Below, piece by piece: positions 52,024 through 61,403 of a stretch of DNA of 64,000 nucleotides. Both the position numbers and the translations under genes were made by a program. Within the stretch, counting starts at the first letter, position 1; each line of letters opens with the position of its first letter. The stretch spans positions 1-64,000 of the forward strand of contig CALVBT010000008.1 in assembly GCA_944325885.1 (NCBI GenBank). Direction: 5' to 3'. This DNA comes from Candidatus Gastranaerophilales bacterium (lineage in GTDB: Bacteria > Cyanobacteriota > Vampirovibrionia > Gastranaerophilales > Gastranaerophilaceae). Under the pieces are notes generated by a model. It had not been told where the DNA came from. It saw only the letters and a program-made list of their open reading frames with translations, and searched no databases.

Positions 52024-52056
52024 GCGAGGATTGCAGAGCAATCCGAGTCGGTGAGA
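52024..52056. repeat. Short hairpin motif in the Asn spacer (shared with 51634-51668)
   Basis: GCGAG, stem GGATTGC/GCAATCC with loop AGA, then CGAGTCGGTGAGA. Confidence 0.6.
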
Positions 52057-52075
52057 GTCACAGACAAAAATTTTT

Positions 52076-52114
52076 GCAATAAAAAAAGAAGGCTTAGTGC
52101 CTTCTTTTTTAAAA

Positions 52115-52128
<14 letters not shown>
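52076..52128 (-). repeat. Duplicated tRNA-Asn 3' end plus terminator (proximal copy, in the functional gene)
   Basis: Proximal member of a 53-base direct repeat; its right end is the 3' end of the intact tRNA-Asn gene. Confidence 0.85.
52081..52110 (-). terminator. Terminator of tRNA-Asn
   Basis: AAAAAAGAAGGC (52082-52093) pairs with GCCTTCTTTTTT (52099-52110) around TTAGT, just after the CCA end. Confidence 0.8.
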
Positions 52129-52189
<61 letters not shown>

Positions 52190-52222
52190 ATAACTCAGAG
52201 GTTTTTCAAACCTTGTAGAATT

Positions 52223-52250
52223 ATTATAACAAAACAATTTTTCTTGTAAA
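52223..52250 (-). promoter_or_regulatory. Promoter of tRNA-Asn
   Basis: On the minus strand TTTACA (52250-52245) and TATAAT (52228-52223) are 16 bases apart, 34 bases before the tRNA. Confidence 0.6.
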
Positions 52251-52405
52251 CACTTTTTTATAAATTTTCTAAAAATACTGTTGTTAGTGTATTTTGGCAG
52301 AATATTAACTTTTTTTACAAAAATTTTTGCATGCCGGCTAAAAAGGCAATTTTTATAAAAATATATACTTTATATATATGTAAGCAAAAAGTGAGAAGAG
52401 AGTTT

Positions 52406-52471
52406 ATGAAAACATTATTAGTAAGATTTTTTAATAGAACAAAAAAATTCAGCCCTGCTGATTTGATATAA
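52406..52471 (+). CDS. Possible small basic peptide (21 residues)
   Basis: ATG at 52406 follows a GAAGAGAG purine-rich site and opens the frame MKTLLVRFFNRTKKFSPADL-I, ending at TAA 52469-52471. The peptide is basic and partly hydrophobic. AT-rich -10-like sequence (TATATA) lies about 25-40 bases upstream, and a hairpin terminator begins 15 bases after the stop, so a complete short transcription unit is plausible. No family is recognised and the frame could be chance. The rest of the 337-base gap 52190-52526 holds the tRNA-Asn promoter and no other clear feature. Confidence 0.4.
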   Translation: MKTLLVRFFNRTKKFSPADLI

Positions 52472-52486
52472 TAAGATTTTTGGTAA

Positions 52487-52525
52487 AAAAGAAGGTCATG
52501 TTTTTGTCATGACCTTTCTTTTTTT
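52487..52525. terminator. Bidirectional terminator before the lipoprotein gene end
   Basis: AAGAAGGTCATG pairs with CATGACCTTTCTT (one bulged base) around a T-rich loop, with A-run on the left and T-run on the right. Confidence 0.8.
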
Positions 52526-52526
52526 G

Positions 52527-53243
52527 TTATGCCTTTGGTTTGTAAACAAGTCCGAATATTATCATACATAATATTAGACCCAGAATTATCGCACCTGTAA
52601 TATTTGCCGTATGGAATACAGTAAATTTCATTTTTATCGTATTAATTGTGTTTAGTTTTAGCTGCCATGTGTAAATATTTTCTGTTTCATTGGCTGTAGT
52701 TGCATTGTGTGACTCGGGTTTGACCGGTGTTTTTATTATGTAATTAACTTTGAAAAAGTCATTCGGGTCGACATCGTTTGCCATTGTATTGTTCATGTTT
52801 GAAGCGGAAGGCAGGCCTTTTTGCTGATTTTGGTCTATTGTATTGATTTCCGCATCTATTGTATAAGTATCTTTAAAAAATCCTTTTTGTACGCTTACAA
52901 ATTTGCCGTCAGGATTTTTGGATTTGATTTTGTCTGTATCAGGTGAAGTATTCCACTTGTCATCAGCAAGGTTTTTTATGGTTTTAGTTGCTTCTATTCC
53001 TTGCATATCGCCTTCTTCATATTTTGATACTTTCATAGAAGGCTCGTCTTTATATTTTTGTATTGCATCTTGGAATGGGTCTTGTTTTTTAGACAGAGCT
53101 ATCAGTTGTTTGCTAAGCATTACACGTTCTTTAACAACAGCACTTCCGTCTTTGTTGATAGTAAGGTCTGTTTCTACTTTTATACAGCCTGTTAGGAATA
53201 TGGTCGTACAGAGCATAGAAAGCAAGAAAAATTTTTTCATCAT
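52527..53243 (-). CDS. Lipoprotein with C-terminal membrane segment (LppM-like)
   Basis: The 238-residue protein has a lipoprotein signal (MKKFFLLSMLCTTIFLTGC, Cys near residue 20) and then KVETDLTINKDGSAVVKERV, a beta-rich opening typical of LppM/DUF3153-type lipoproteins. A hydrophobic helix near the end (about residues 213-233) would insert back into the membrane. The middle is charged and lacks catalytic motifs. The function of this group is not known. It is downstream of mutS2 on the same strand with a 64-base gap. Confidence 0.78.
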   Translation of the reverse strand: MMKKFFLLSMLCTTIFLTGCIKVETDLTINKDGSAVVKERVMLSKQLIALSKKQDPFQDAIQKYKDEPSMKVSKYEEGDMQGIEATKTIKNLADDKWNTSPDTDKIKSKNPDGKFVSVQKGFFKDTYTIDAEINTIDQNQQKGLPSASNMNNTMANDVDPNDFFKVNYIIKTPVKPESHNATTANETENIYTWQLKLNTINTIKMKFTVFHTANITGAIILGLILCMIIFGLVYKPKA

Positions 53244-53307
53244 AATAAACTCCAGATTTAATATTTTTATAATTATTTATAGTATCTTATATTAATAGTT
53301 TTGTAAA

Positions 53308-55677
53308 TTAGTTTAAATCCACAATTGTTACGCCGTTTCCGCCTTCTGAGTCTTCGCCCTGGCGGAATTTTGCAACATAAGGTGAATCATTCAAATAATC
53401 TCGAATAGCTGCTCTCAGCTGTCCTGTGCCGTGGCCGTGAACAATTTCTACATAGCCGAGGTTTACCATACTGGCTTTGTCCAAAAATGCATCGAGTTCG
53501 TGCAGGGCCTCGTCCACTCTGTAGCCTCTAAGATCAATTTTAGGCGACATGTTTGTGCGTTGAATATAGGTTCTTGATGCAGTTATGACGAGCTTTTTCT
53601 TTATAATGTCTTTTTGCCTTTTCAGATTTTTTGCGAGCTTTTTTATGTTGATTGTGGATTTTAACTGCCCGACAAGCACCTGTAGATTTCCGTTTTTGTC
53701 CGGCAGTGATTCTATGGTGACGTCTTGGTCAAGGCCTCTTATTATTGCTTTTGCTCCTATTTTTATGTCTTCTGGAGTCAAATCTTCATATTTTACATCT
53801 ACCTGCTCAAACTCTTTCGCCAGTGCCTGCGCAGCTTTGGAGCCTTTTTGTGAGAGCTTTTTGTAGGAATTTATTGCATTTTCTTTTGTCTTGTGGTGGT
53901 TCAGGTTTTCCAGAACTTTTTTTATCTGGCCTTTTGCTTCTTGCAGGTTGTCTTCGTAGCGTCGTTTGTAGTCTTTTAGCGTTTTTCTTTTTTGAGAATT
54001 TATGTTTTCAAAAAGTTCATTGTATTCTTTGTATTTTGCTTCGGACTGCTCTTTCAGCGTTTGTGCTTCTTGAGTGAGTTTGTTCAATTCAGAATACTTT
54101 GTCTGCAGCTCTTCAAGAATTTTTGTCTGGTCTGTAATTTCTGTTTCATAATTTTGTTTTGCTTTTTCAATAATATTTTGTGGAATACCAAAATTTTGTG
54201 CAATAGCAAAAGCATTCGAGGCTCCGGGAATGCCCAGTGTCAGTTTGTATGTGGGGGTAAGTGTTTCTACATCAAAGGCAACTGAAGCGTTTTGGAATTT
54301 TTCGTTAGAAAAAGGCAGCGACTTTAATTCATTAAAGTGCGTGGAAATTAAAGATATTGCACCTTTTTCAACAAAGGTTTCCATAATCGCTTTTGCTAGG
54401 CTGGCACCCTCTTTGGGGTCTGTACCGGCGGCTATCTCGTCTATAAGAATAAATGTTTGTTCATCAGCATTGTCCAATATTTCTTTTATGTTTTTTATAT
54501 GTGACGAAAATGTAGAAAGGCTCTGGATAATGTTCTGGTCGTCGCCGATTTCGGCAAAGAGTTTTTGGAAAGGATAAACTTTTGCACTGAAACACGGAAG
54601 ATGAAGCCCTGCTCTTGTCATTGCAATAGACAGAGCCACTGTCTTTAAGACAACTGTTTTCCCGCCGGCGTTTGAGCCTGTAATAATTATTGATTTATAC
54701 GGGTCGCCTATCAGAAAATCATTTTCCACTACTCTGTCCAGAATATCCAGCAGGACAGGGTTTTTCATTGATTTGAGGTCAATTATTCTCTCCTGTACTA
54801 TTTCCGGTTCACAGGCATCTATGCTTGTTGAATATTTTGCTTTTGCAAAAATAAAATCGAGTTCGATAAGTGCAAAAAATGATGATTTTATCTCTTCATA
54901 ATGCTCTGAGATTTCTGCAGAGAGCTGTTTTATGATTCTTGCTGTTTCTGCTTCTATAGAGATTTCGAGTTCTCTTAGTTTGTTGTTCAGCCCCACGACC
55001 TGTTTTGGCTCAATAAAGTAGGTCTGTCCTGATTGGGAAATATCGTGAACAATCCCCTGCACTTTGTTTTTGGCTTCTGCTTTTACCTGAAAAACTATGC
55101 GGTTGTCCCTCAGCGTGTAGACAGTGTCTTGTAAATACGAGGTAAATGAAGAGTTCTTCATCAAATCCGCCACCGCAGATTTCAGGTTTTCATTTGTATC
55201 TCTTTGTGCCTGAAAAAGTGATTTTAACTCGGGCGAAGCTGATTCTTTTATGTTGAAGTTAGAATCGAAAATTTCTTCTATTCTTTCTTCCAGCTCTGTT
55301 TGGACAAAGAGTTTTTTGTTATATAAAGAGAGTTCTTCTTGTTCCTGGGCAAATCTGTTTAAAAAAGACGAAAATTTTCTTGTGTTAACAATGATTTCAA
55401 AAATATTTTTTATGTCTTCTATTGACAGGGTAATTTTGTTTTTGAGGATATTGAGAGCCTCTGTGATGTCAGCAAAATTCGACAGAGGAATCTCTGTAGA
55501 GCTGAGCCTGTAAGCATTTTGCGCCTGAGTTGTCAGCTTTTGAGCCAGTTTTATTTGTTCCAGCTCTGACAGAGGAAAATTTTTCAGACAACGCTGTTTG
55601 CCAAGTTCGCTCACGGCAAACCGGCTTAAGATTTCCAGTACTTTGTCAAATTCTATTGTTTTTAATGCCTTTTCCAC
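53308..55677 (-). CDS. mutS2: MutS2 / RqcU-family ATPase with Smr domain
   Basis: The 789-residue protein has a MutS-like core with a P-loop TGSNAGGKTVVLKTVALS (about residues 332-349), Walker B region LIDEIAAGTDPKEGASLA (about residues 411-428), a long coiled KOW/clamp region (about residues 515-640) and a C-terminal Smr nuclease-like domain (DLRGYRVDEALHELDAFL; VHGHGTGQLRAAIRDYL). The family was first linked to suppression of homologous recombination; newer work in Bacillus places it in collided-ribosome rescue. It lacks the mismatch-recognition domain of MutS. Confidence 0.95.
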   Translation of the reverse strand: MEKALKTIEFDKVLEILSRFAVSELGKQRCLKNFPLSELEQIKLAQKLTTQAQNAYRLSSTEIPLSNFADITEALNILKNKITLSIEDIKNIFEIIVNTRKFSSFLNRFAQEQEELSLYNKKLFVQTELEERIEEIFDSNFNIKESASPELKSLFQAQRDTNENLKSAVADLMKNSSFTSYLQDTVYTLRDNRIVFQVKAEAKNKVQGIVHDISQSGQTYFIEPKQVVGLNNKLRELEISIEAETARIIKQLSAEISEHYEEIKSSFFALIELDFIFAKAKYSTSIDACEPEIVQERIIDLKSMKNPVLLDILDRVVENDFLIGDPYKSIIITGSNAGGKTVVLKTVALSIAMTRAGLHLPCFSAKVYPFQKLFAEIGDDQNIIQSLSTFSSHIKNIKEILDNADEQTFILIDEIAAGTDPKEGASLAKAIMETFVEKGAISLISTHFNELKSLPFSNEKFQNASVAFDVETLTPTYKLTLGIPGASNAFAIAQNFGIPQNIIEKAKQNYETEITDQTKILEELQTKYSELNKLTQEAQTLKEQSEAKYKEYNELFENINSQKRKTLKDYKRRYEDNLQEAKGQIKKVLENLNHHKTKENAINSYKKLSQKGSKAAQALAKEFEQVDVKYEDLTPEDIKIGAKAIIRGLDQDVTIESLPDKNGNLQVLVGQLKSTINIKKLAKNLKRQKDIIKKKLVITASRTYIQRTNMSPKIDLRGYRVDEALHELDAFLDKASMVNLGYVEIVHGHGTGQLRAAIRDYLNDSPYVAKFRQGEDSEGGNGVTIVDLN

Positions 55678-55709
55678 AACTCGATTTTAACACAAATTTT
55701 TATCTTATC

Positions 55710-55738
55710 TTGATTATAATTTATTTTTCATTTATAAC
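55710..55738 (+). promoter_or_regulatory. Candidate promoter of the GAPDH gene
   Basis: TTGATT (55710-55715) and TATAAC (55733-55738) are 17 bases apart, 45 bases before the ATG. A TATAAT at 55715-55720 is an alternative -10. Confidence 0.5.
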
Positions 55739-55780
55739 ATGTTTGTATTTAGTACATAGTACAAAAAGAAGAGGAGCTAA

Positions 55781-56791
<1,011 letters not shown>

Positions 56792-56816
56792 TTTTTATAG
56801 TTTGATATAACCTGAA

Positions 56817-56865
56817 AATAGACAAGTCCAAAATGCAGCTTTGCTCAGGACTTGTCTATTTTTTA
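56817..56865 (+). terminator. Rho-independent terminator of gap
   Basis: AATAGACAAGTCC (56817-56829) pairs perfectly with GGACTTGTCTATT (56848-56860), followed by a T-run. Confidence 0.9.
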
Positions 56866-56911
56866 TTTTGTATAAAGACTTGGCTTCTATGTTAAAGCAT
56901 CCGTACAGAAA

Positions 56912-57475
56912 TTAAGAATAAATGTATTTTATAAGTGCTTTTTCAAACCGCTTGCACAGCATAGCAGCACTGGTTTGTGCATAATCTCTTGTAAAGGCTT
57001 TGTCCACTATGTCGCATATCTTTTCTTCTTTATTAAGTGAGTAAGAATAGAATGCATCCATAGCCTCGGGCGTTCTCAAAAAGCTGTTGTCAACGGTAAG
57101 TTTTTCCCGCGGCATCTCTGAGATTTTTTTTGTTAGTTTAAAAATACTGTTAAATACCTTAAAGGTAATATCATTCATCTCCAGAATATTGTCATTTATT
57201 GTGTAAATTTTGATTTTTTTGCCGTTGTCAGGGTTTATAAAATAGTTGTAGCTTATGTTAACTGCATTTTTGTTGTTCTTGTTGGGGAAGGCCTTCAGTA
57301 CCGGTTCAAATTCATCTAAATCATTGCCGTCTATGTTTGTCAGTTCTGCATAGAGGTTCATATATCTGCCTTTTGGCACAATATATCTCTGGTTTTCATA
57401 AACTATCGGCTTTGCTTCTTTTTGTTCAAAAAAATATGAGCCTACATTTTTTACACCTTTAAAGCTTACATTCAT
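56912..57475 (-). CDS. Hypothetical protein
   Basis: No family recognised. The 187-residue product begins MNVSFKGVKNVGSYFF and appears soluble, with alternating beta-like strands in the first 110 residues (NISYNYFINPDNGKKIKIYT) and helices after (CDIVDKAFTRDYAQTSAAML). There is no signal peptide or membrane segment. A GGAG site lies before the ATG. The gene is flanked by gap (convergent) and leuC (same strand, upstream, 66 bases away) and may be co-transcribed with leuC. Confidence 0.65.
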   Translation of the reverse strand: MNVSFKGVKNVGSYFFEQKEAKPIVYENQRYIVPKGRYMNLYAELTNIDGNDLDEFEPVLKAFPNKNNKNAVNISYNYFINPDNGKKIKIYTINDNILEMNDITFKVFNSIFKLTKKISEMPREKLTVDNSFLRTPEAMDAFYSYSLNKEEKICDIVDKAFTRDYAQTSAAMLCKRFEKALIKYIYS

Positions 57476-57540
57476 TATGTATTCTCCTTTTATGTAAGCG
57501 ATAAAACATAAACAAAATATTTTTTGCCAGTTGTTTAGCC

Positions 57541-58806
57541 CTAAAGTTCTTCCGGTGATGCAATCCTGCCAAGAACTGCGCTTGCGGCAGCTACAGCCGG
57601 TGATGCAAGATAGACCTCACTGTCTACGTGTCCCATTCTGCCGACAAAATTTCTGTTTGTGGTAGAAATACATCTTTCGCCTTCGGCAAGAATACCTGCC
57701 CAGCCGCCCAGACATGGCCCGCAGGTAGGTGTGGATACAGCACCCTGTGCTTCTATAATGGTTTGTATATAGCCGAGTTTTATTGCTTCCATATAAATAT
57801 CCTGCGTTCCGGGGAATACAATAAGCCTTACATCGGGGTGAACGGTTCTTCCTTTCAAAATTTCTGCTGTAACTTTCAAATCCGAAAGTCTTCCGTTTGT
57901 GCAGCTTCCGATTACAGCCTGATGTATTTTTATGTTTCCGGCTTTTGATACAGGTTTTGTATTTTCCGGAAGGTGCGGGAAAGCTACAGTAGGCTCGATT
58001 GTCGAAACATCGTATTTTATAACTTTTTCATACGGAGCGTTTTCATCGCTTGTGTAATAGACAGGCTGTCTTATGCTTCTGTTTTTTAAGTATTCTTTTG
58101 TAATGTCATCAGGTACAATGATTCCGGCTTTTGCACCTGCTTCAATAGCCATATTGCAGATAGTCAGCCTTCCGTCCATCTCCATTTGCTCGATTGCGCT
58201 TCCGCCTATTTCCAGAACTTTGTATAATGCACCGTCTACGCCGATATCTCCAATCAGGTGCAGGATAAGGTCTTTTGCGCTCACCCATTTGTTTAATTTG
58301 CCGTTAAATTCCACTTTTATTGTAGACGGTACTTTAAACCATGTTTCTCCAGATGCCATTGCACAGGCAAGGTCTGTTGAGCCGACACCTGTGGAAAATG
58401 CACCCAAAGCACCGTATGTGCAGGTGTGAGAGTCCGCACCTATAATTAAATCTCCTGCCGTGACAATCCCCTTTTCCGGCAAGAGGGCGTGTTCTATACC
58501 CATTCTGCCTACTTCAAAGTAGTTTTTCAGGTTTTGTTCTTTTGAAAATTCTCTGACAACTTTGGCCTGCTGTGCTGATTTTATGTCTTTGTTCGGGACA
58601 AAATGGTCGGGAACAAACACTACACGCTCTTTGTCAAAAACATTTTTTACCCCGATTTTTTTAAATTCTTTTATTGCCACAGGCCCGGTTATGTCGTTGG
58701 CAAGAGTGATATCGACTTTTGCTGTGATAAGCTGCCCTGCAGTGACTTCTTCCAGTCCGGCATGTTTTGCCAGTATTTTTTGTGCAATTGTCATCGGTCT
58801 TGCCAT
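57541..58806 (-). CDS. leuC: 3-isopropylmalate dehydratase large subunit
   Basis: Isomerises isopropylmalate in leucine synthesis with a [4Fe-4S] cluster; needs the small subunit LeuD, which is not in the window. The 421-residue protein is the shorter LeuC form also shared with homoaconitases. Cluster ligands are in [13 protein letters not shown] (about residue 300) and [17 protein letters not shown] (about residues 360-376). The ATG at 58806 is preferred over 58821 because AGGGA lies seven bases before it. A homoaconitase or methylmalate role in the same family cannot be excluded. Confidence 0.92.
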   Translation of the reverse strand: MARPMTIAQKILAKHAGLEEVTAGQLITAKVDITLANDITGPVAIKEFKKIGVKNVFDKERVVFVPDHFVPNKDIKSAQQAKVVREFSKEQNLKNYFEVGRMGIEHALLPEKGIVTAGDLIIGADSHTCTYGALGAFSTGVGSTDLACAMASGETWFKVPSTIKVEFNGKLNKWVSAKDLILHLIGDIGVDGALYKVLEIGGSAIEQMEMDGRLTICNMAIEAGAKAGIIVPDDITKEYLKNRSIRQPVYYTSDENAPYEKVIKYDVSTIEPTVAFPHLPENTKPVSKAGNIKIHQAVIGSCTNGRLSDLKVTAEILKGRTVHPDVRLIVFPGTQDIYMEAIKLGYIQTIIEAQGAVSTPTCGPCLGGWAGILAEGERCISTTNRNFVGRMGHVDSEVYLASPAVAAASAVLGRIASPEEL

Positions 58807-58948
58807 TTTTTGTTCCCTCATATTTTTAACTTTTTTTATTTTATTACAAATGTTGTGTAGTTTTAAATAATTTTATTTTATCTACCCAAAATATGCAGAA
58901 ATATGATATTATTTAAACAAGATAGAAAAAATTCTGGAGTTATGATTT

Positions 58949-60184
58949 ATGTCAGTAGATGATACCCTCGTAATGATTCTTGCCGGAGGAGAAGGCAAAA
59001 GACTGTACCCGTTAACAAGGGATAGAGCAAAACCGGCGGTTCCTTTCGGCGGAAGATATCGTATCATCGATTTTGTAATCAACAATTTTATCAACTCCGG
59101 CTTTTACAAACTTAAAATTCTTACACAGTACAAGTCTGATTCTTTGAACAAACATATCACAAGAACATGGCCGCTGACTCCTATTCTCAACCAGTATGTG
59201 GAGCTTATCCCCGCACAGATGAGAATAGACGGACACTGGTACAAGGGGACGGCTGATGCTGTGTTTCAGAATATCCATCATATTCTTGCGGAAGATTCCA
59301 ATTACATAGCTGTTTTTGGCGGGGATCATATTTATAAAATGAATGTTGCGCAGATGCTTGATTTCCACAAAAAACGTGAGGCTGATTTGACAATCTCTGC
59401 TATACCGATACCGATTGAACAGGCCGGTGAGTACGGGATTATGGAAGTTGATGACAACTGGCATCTGACTAATTTTATAGAAAAACCTAAAACTACGCCA
59501 AAGCATATCCCGGGCGATCCCACAAAGTGCCTCGCTTCTATGGGTAATTATTTCTTTAACAGAAACAAATTGATTGAAGAATTGAGAGTGGACGCTGACA
59601 ACCAAACCTCAAGCCATGACTTTGGCAAAAATGTTATCCCCAAAATGCTCAAGCAGGGCGACAAAATCTATGTATATGATTTTACACAAAATACTTTCCC
59701 CGGCATGGAAGAGTCAGAAAGAGGCTACTGGCGAGATGTAGGGACAATGGACGCTTACTGGCAGGCTAATATGGATTTGCTTGCGTATGACCCGGAATTT
59801 AATCTTTATACAAAACAGTGGCCTGTTAGGACATACAATTATAACTTCCCTCCTGCAAAATTTATCTGGGAAGAAATCGAAAGACGAGGCATGGCAACAA
59901 ATTCGCTTGTGTCAGAAGGATGTATAATCTCCGGCGGCACGCTGTCACGCTGTATACTTTCACCTAAAGTCAGAATTAACAGTTTTTCAAGCGTTGTTGA
60001 TTCGATTATAATGGAGGATGTAAATATAGGTAGACATTCTCACATAAAAAAAGCTATTATAGACAAAAATGTAGATATTCCGCCTTATACAAAAATAGGC
60101 TTTGACAGAGCAGAAGATGAGGCCAGAGGGTTCTATGTTTCTGAAGGCGGAGTTACCGTAGTACCAAAGGGAGCGAAACTTTAA
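58949..60184 (+). CDS. glgC: Glucose-1-phosphate adenylyltransferase
   Basis: Makes ADP-glucose for glycogen. The 411-residue protein has the nucleotide loop MILAGGEGKRLYPLTRDRAK (about residues 9-28), the substrate site GTADAVFQN (about residue 92), FGGDHIYKM, GEYGIMEVDD and FIEKPK, followed by a C-terminal left-handed beta-helix (IISGGTLSRCILSPKV). Glycogen storage fits the cyanobacterial lineage. GGAG precedes the ATG. The next gene starts two bases after its stop. Confidence 0.96.
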   Translation: MSVDDTLVMILAGGEGKRLYPLTRDRAKPAVPFGGRYRIIDFVINNFINSGFYKLKILTQYKSDSLNKHITRTWPLTPILNQYVELIPAQMRIDGHWYKGTADAVFQNIHHILAEDSNYIAVFGGDHIYKMNVAQMLDFHKKREADLTISAIPIPIEQAGEYGIMEVDDNWHLTNFIEKPKTTPKHIPGDPTKCLASMGNYFFNRNKLIEELRVDADNQTSSHDFGKNVIPKMLKQGDKIYVYDFTQNTFPGMEESERGYWRDVGTMDAYWQANMDLLAYDPEFNLYTKQWPVRTYNYNFPPAKFIWEEIERRGMATNSLVSEGCIISGGTLSRCILSPKVRINSFSSVVDSIIMEDVNIGRHSHIKKAIIDKNVDIPPYTKIGFDRAEDEARGFYVSEGGVTVVPKGAKL

Positions 60185-60185
60185 A

Positions 60186-60662
60186 ATGAACAAAAAATTA
60201 AAAAATACTTTGATTGCGCTTGTTGCATTAGTTTTGATAGGAATTTCCATAAGCAGCTGTATGGCTATTTTGCCAAAAGCTAATATGAAACCGTCTGACT
60301 ATGACCTCGGGGTGACTCTGGAGCAGGCATCCGCAGAGGACAAACCTATTATCGGTGTGTTTTATGTTGACTGGTGTACTTATTGCAAAAGATTTATGCC
60401 AAAGCTTGATAAAGTCAGAAACATAAATAAAAACGATGTAAATGTTGTGTTGATTAATGTAGAAAATAAAGATAACGAAAAAATAGCAAGAGAATATAGA
60501 ATCACGGGCTATCCGACAGTTTATATCATGGATCCGGGATATGACAACAGGGTGCATATAGACAGTGCATATCTGGATACAGTAGACTCTTTGAATAAAG
60601 AAGTTCAGAGATATCTTGCGTTCAGAAAACTGGTAAAAAAAGCTGAATCCTGTCAAAAATAA
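60186..60662 (+). CDS. Thioredoxin-like lipoprotein
   Basis: The 158-residue protein has a lipoprotein signal (LIALVALVLIGISISSC, Cys near residue 25) and a thioredoxin fold with active site DWCTYCKRF (about residues 63-71) and the cis-proline TGYPTVYIMD (about residues 108-117). It is expected to act as a disulfide reductase or thiol-disulfide exchanger in the periplasm, tethered to a membrane. It lies directly after glgC, but the functions are unrelated by known biology. Confidence 0.85.
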   Translation: MNKKLKNTLIALVALVLIGISISSCMAILPKANMKPSDYDLGVTLEQASAEDKPIIGVFYVDWCTYCKRFMPKLDKVRNINKNDVNVVLINVENKDNEKIAREYRITGYPTVYIMDPGYDNRVHIDSAYLDTVDSLNKEVQRYLAFRKLVKKAESCQK

Positions 60663-60689
60663 TATTTTAACAATCGAAAGGTCTTGTTT

Positions 60690-61295
60690 ATGTCAATAAA
60701 AAAATCAAAAGCATTATCTTATGTAGAATTAATTCTTGTTATAGGTCTGATAGGTGTAGTTGCAGCTCTTACTGTCGTGCCGTTCAAGCGTCACTCACAG
60801 AGAAAAGAACTCGGACATCTTGCACATAAAGCATATTTGACACTTGAAGACGCTGTGGATAATGCAATTCTTACCAGCGGTCCAATAAGAAATTGGGGTA
60901 TGTCCTCAAGCTCTACATTCTGTACCGTATATTTATTGCCGAATATGAAATATTCTTCTTCTAATTGTGCAGCTAATCCACCATATGTTGTTACAAAAGA
61001 CAATATGAAATTTTCTGTAAGATGTGAGGATACTTCCGCAAGGTATTGTTATATTGATGTTGATGTAAATAATGATTTAAATCCGAATAAGACAGGTAAG
61101 GACCAGTTTGAGTTTCAGATTTCAAGAACTTCTGTTCCCGATGCAAAGGGTCTGCCAATAGTTTATGATGCAGAAAGCGTTAAGCCTGCTGGATGGGGCG
61201 GTGCAGATATATTAATGCTTAATGGCTGGGAATTTACAGATAAATTGTGGGACTGTGATTGGTCACAAGAAAGCGCATACACTAATTGTAAATAA
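60690..61295 (+). CDS. Prepilin-like protein
   Basis: The 201-residue protein starts MSIKKSKALSYVELILVIGL: a short basic leader, a class III cleavage site (Ala before Leu, Glu at +5) and a hydrophobic helix (about residues 10-30), as in pseudopilins. The ATG at 60690 follows AAAGG by eight bases; an upstream TTG at 60684 is rejected. The mature region has four Cys (for example FCTVYLLPNMKYSSSNCA) and resembles minor pilin domains, with a Trp-rich end. No pilus machinery is adjacent. Confidence 0.8.
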   Translation: MSIKKSKALSYVELILVIGLIGVVAALTVVPFKRHSQRKELGHLAHKAYLTLEDAVDNAILTSGPIRNWGMSSSSTFCTVYLLPNMKYSSSNCAANPPYVVTKDNMKFSVRCEDTSARYCYIDVDVNNDLNPNKTGKDQFEFQISRTSVPDAKGLPIVYDAESVKPAGWGGADILMLNGWEFTDKLWDCDWSQESAYTNCK

Positions 61296-61325
61296 ATATT
61301 TATCAATTAATCCCCCGCATATACT

Positions 61326-61371
61326 ATTGTATAATTATTGCCTTAATATACAATTGTTGTTATAATAACAA
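61326..61371 (+). promoter_or_regulatory. RND operon promoter with embedded palindromes
   Basis: TTGCCT (61338-61343) and consensus TATAAT (61361-61366) are 17 bases apart. The -10 lies inside a perfect 15-base palindrome TTGTTATAATAACAA (61357-61371), and the -35 lies inside an inverted repeat ATTGTATA (61326-61333)/TATACAAT (61347-61354). A local repressor is expected but none is encoded nearby within the window. Confidence 0.65.
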
Positions 61372-61403
61372 TCACTAAGTATACGGGAAGAGGATTAATT
61401 ATA

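Noticed and set aside
52042-52054. CCGAGTCGGTG resembles the 3' hairpin of a Cas9 tracrRNA
   Set aside because: The similarity is about eleven bases, no cas gene or repeat array is present, and the same bases belong to the motif shared with the tRNA-Gln spacer.
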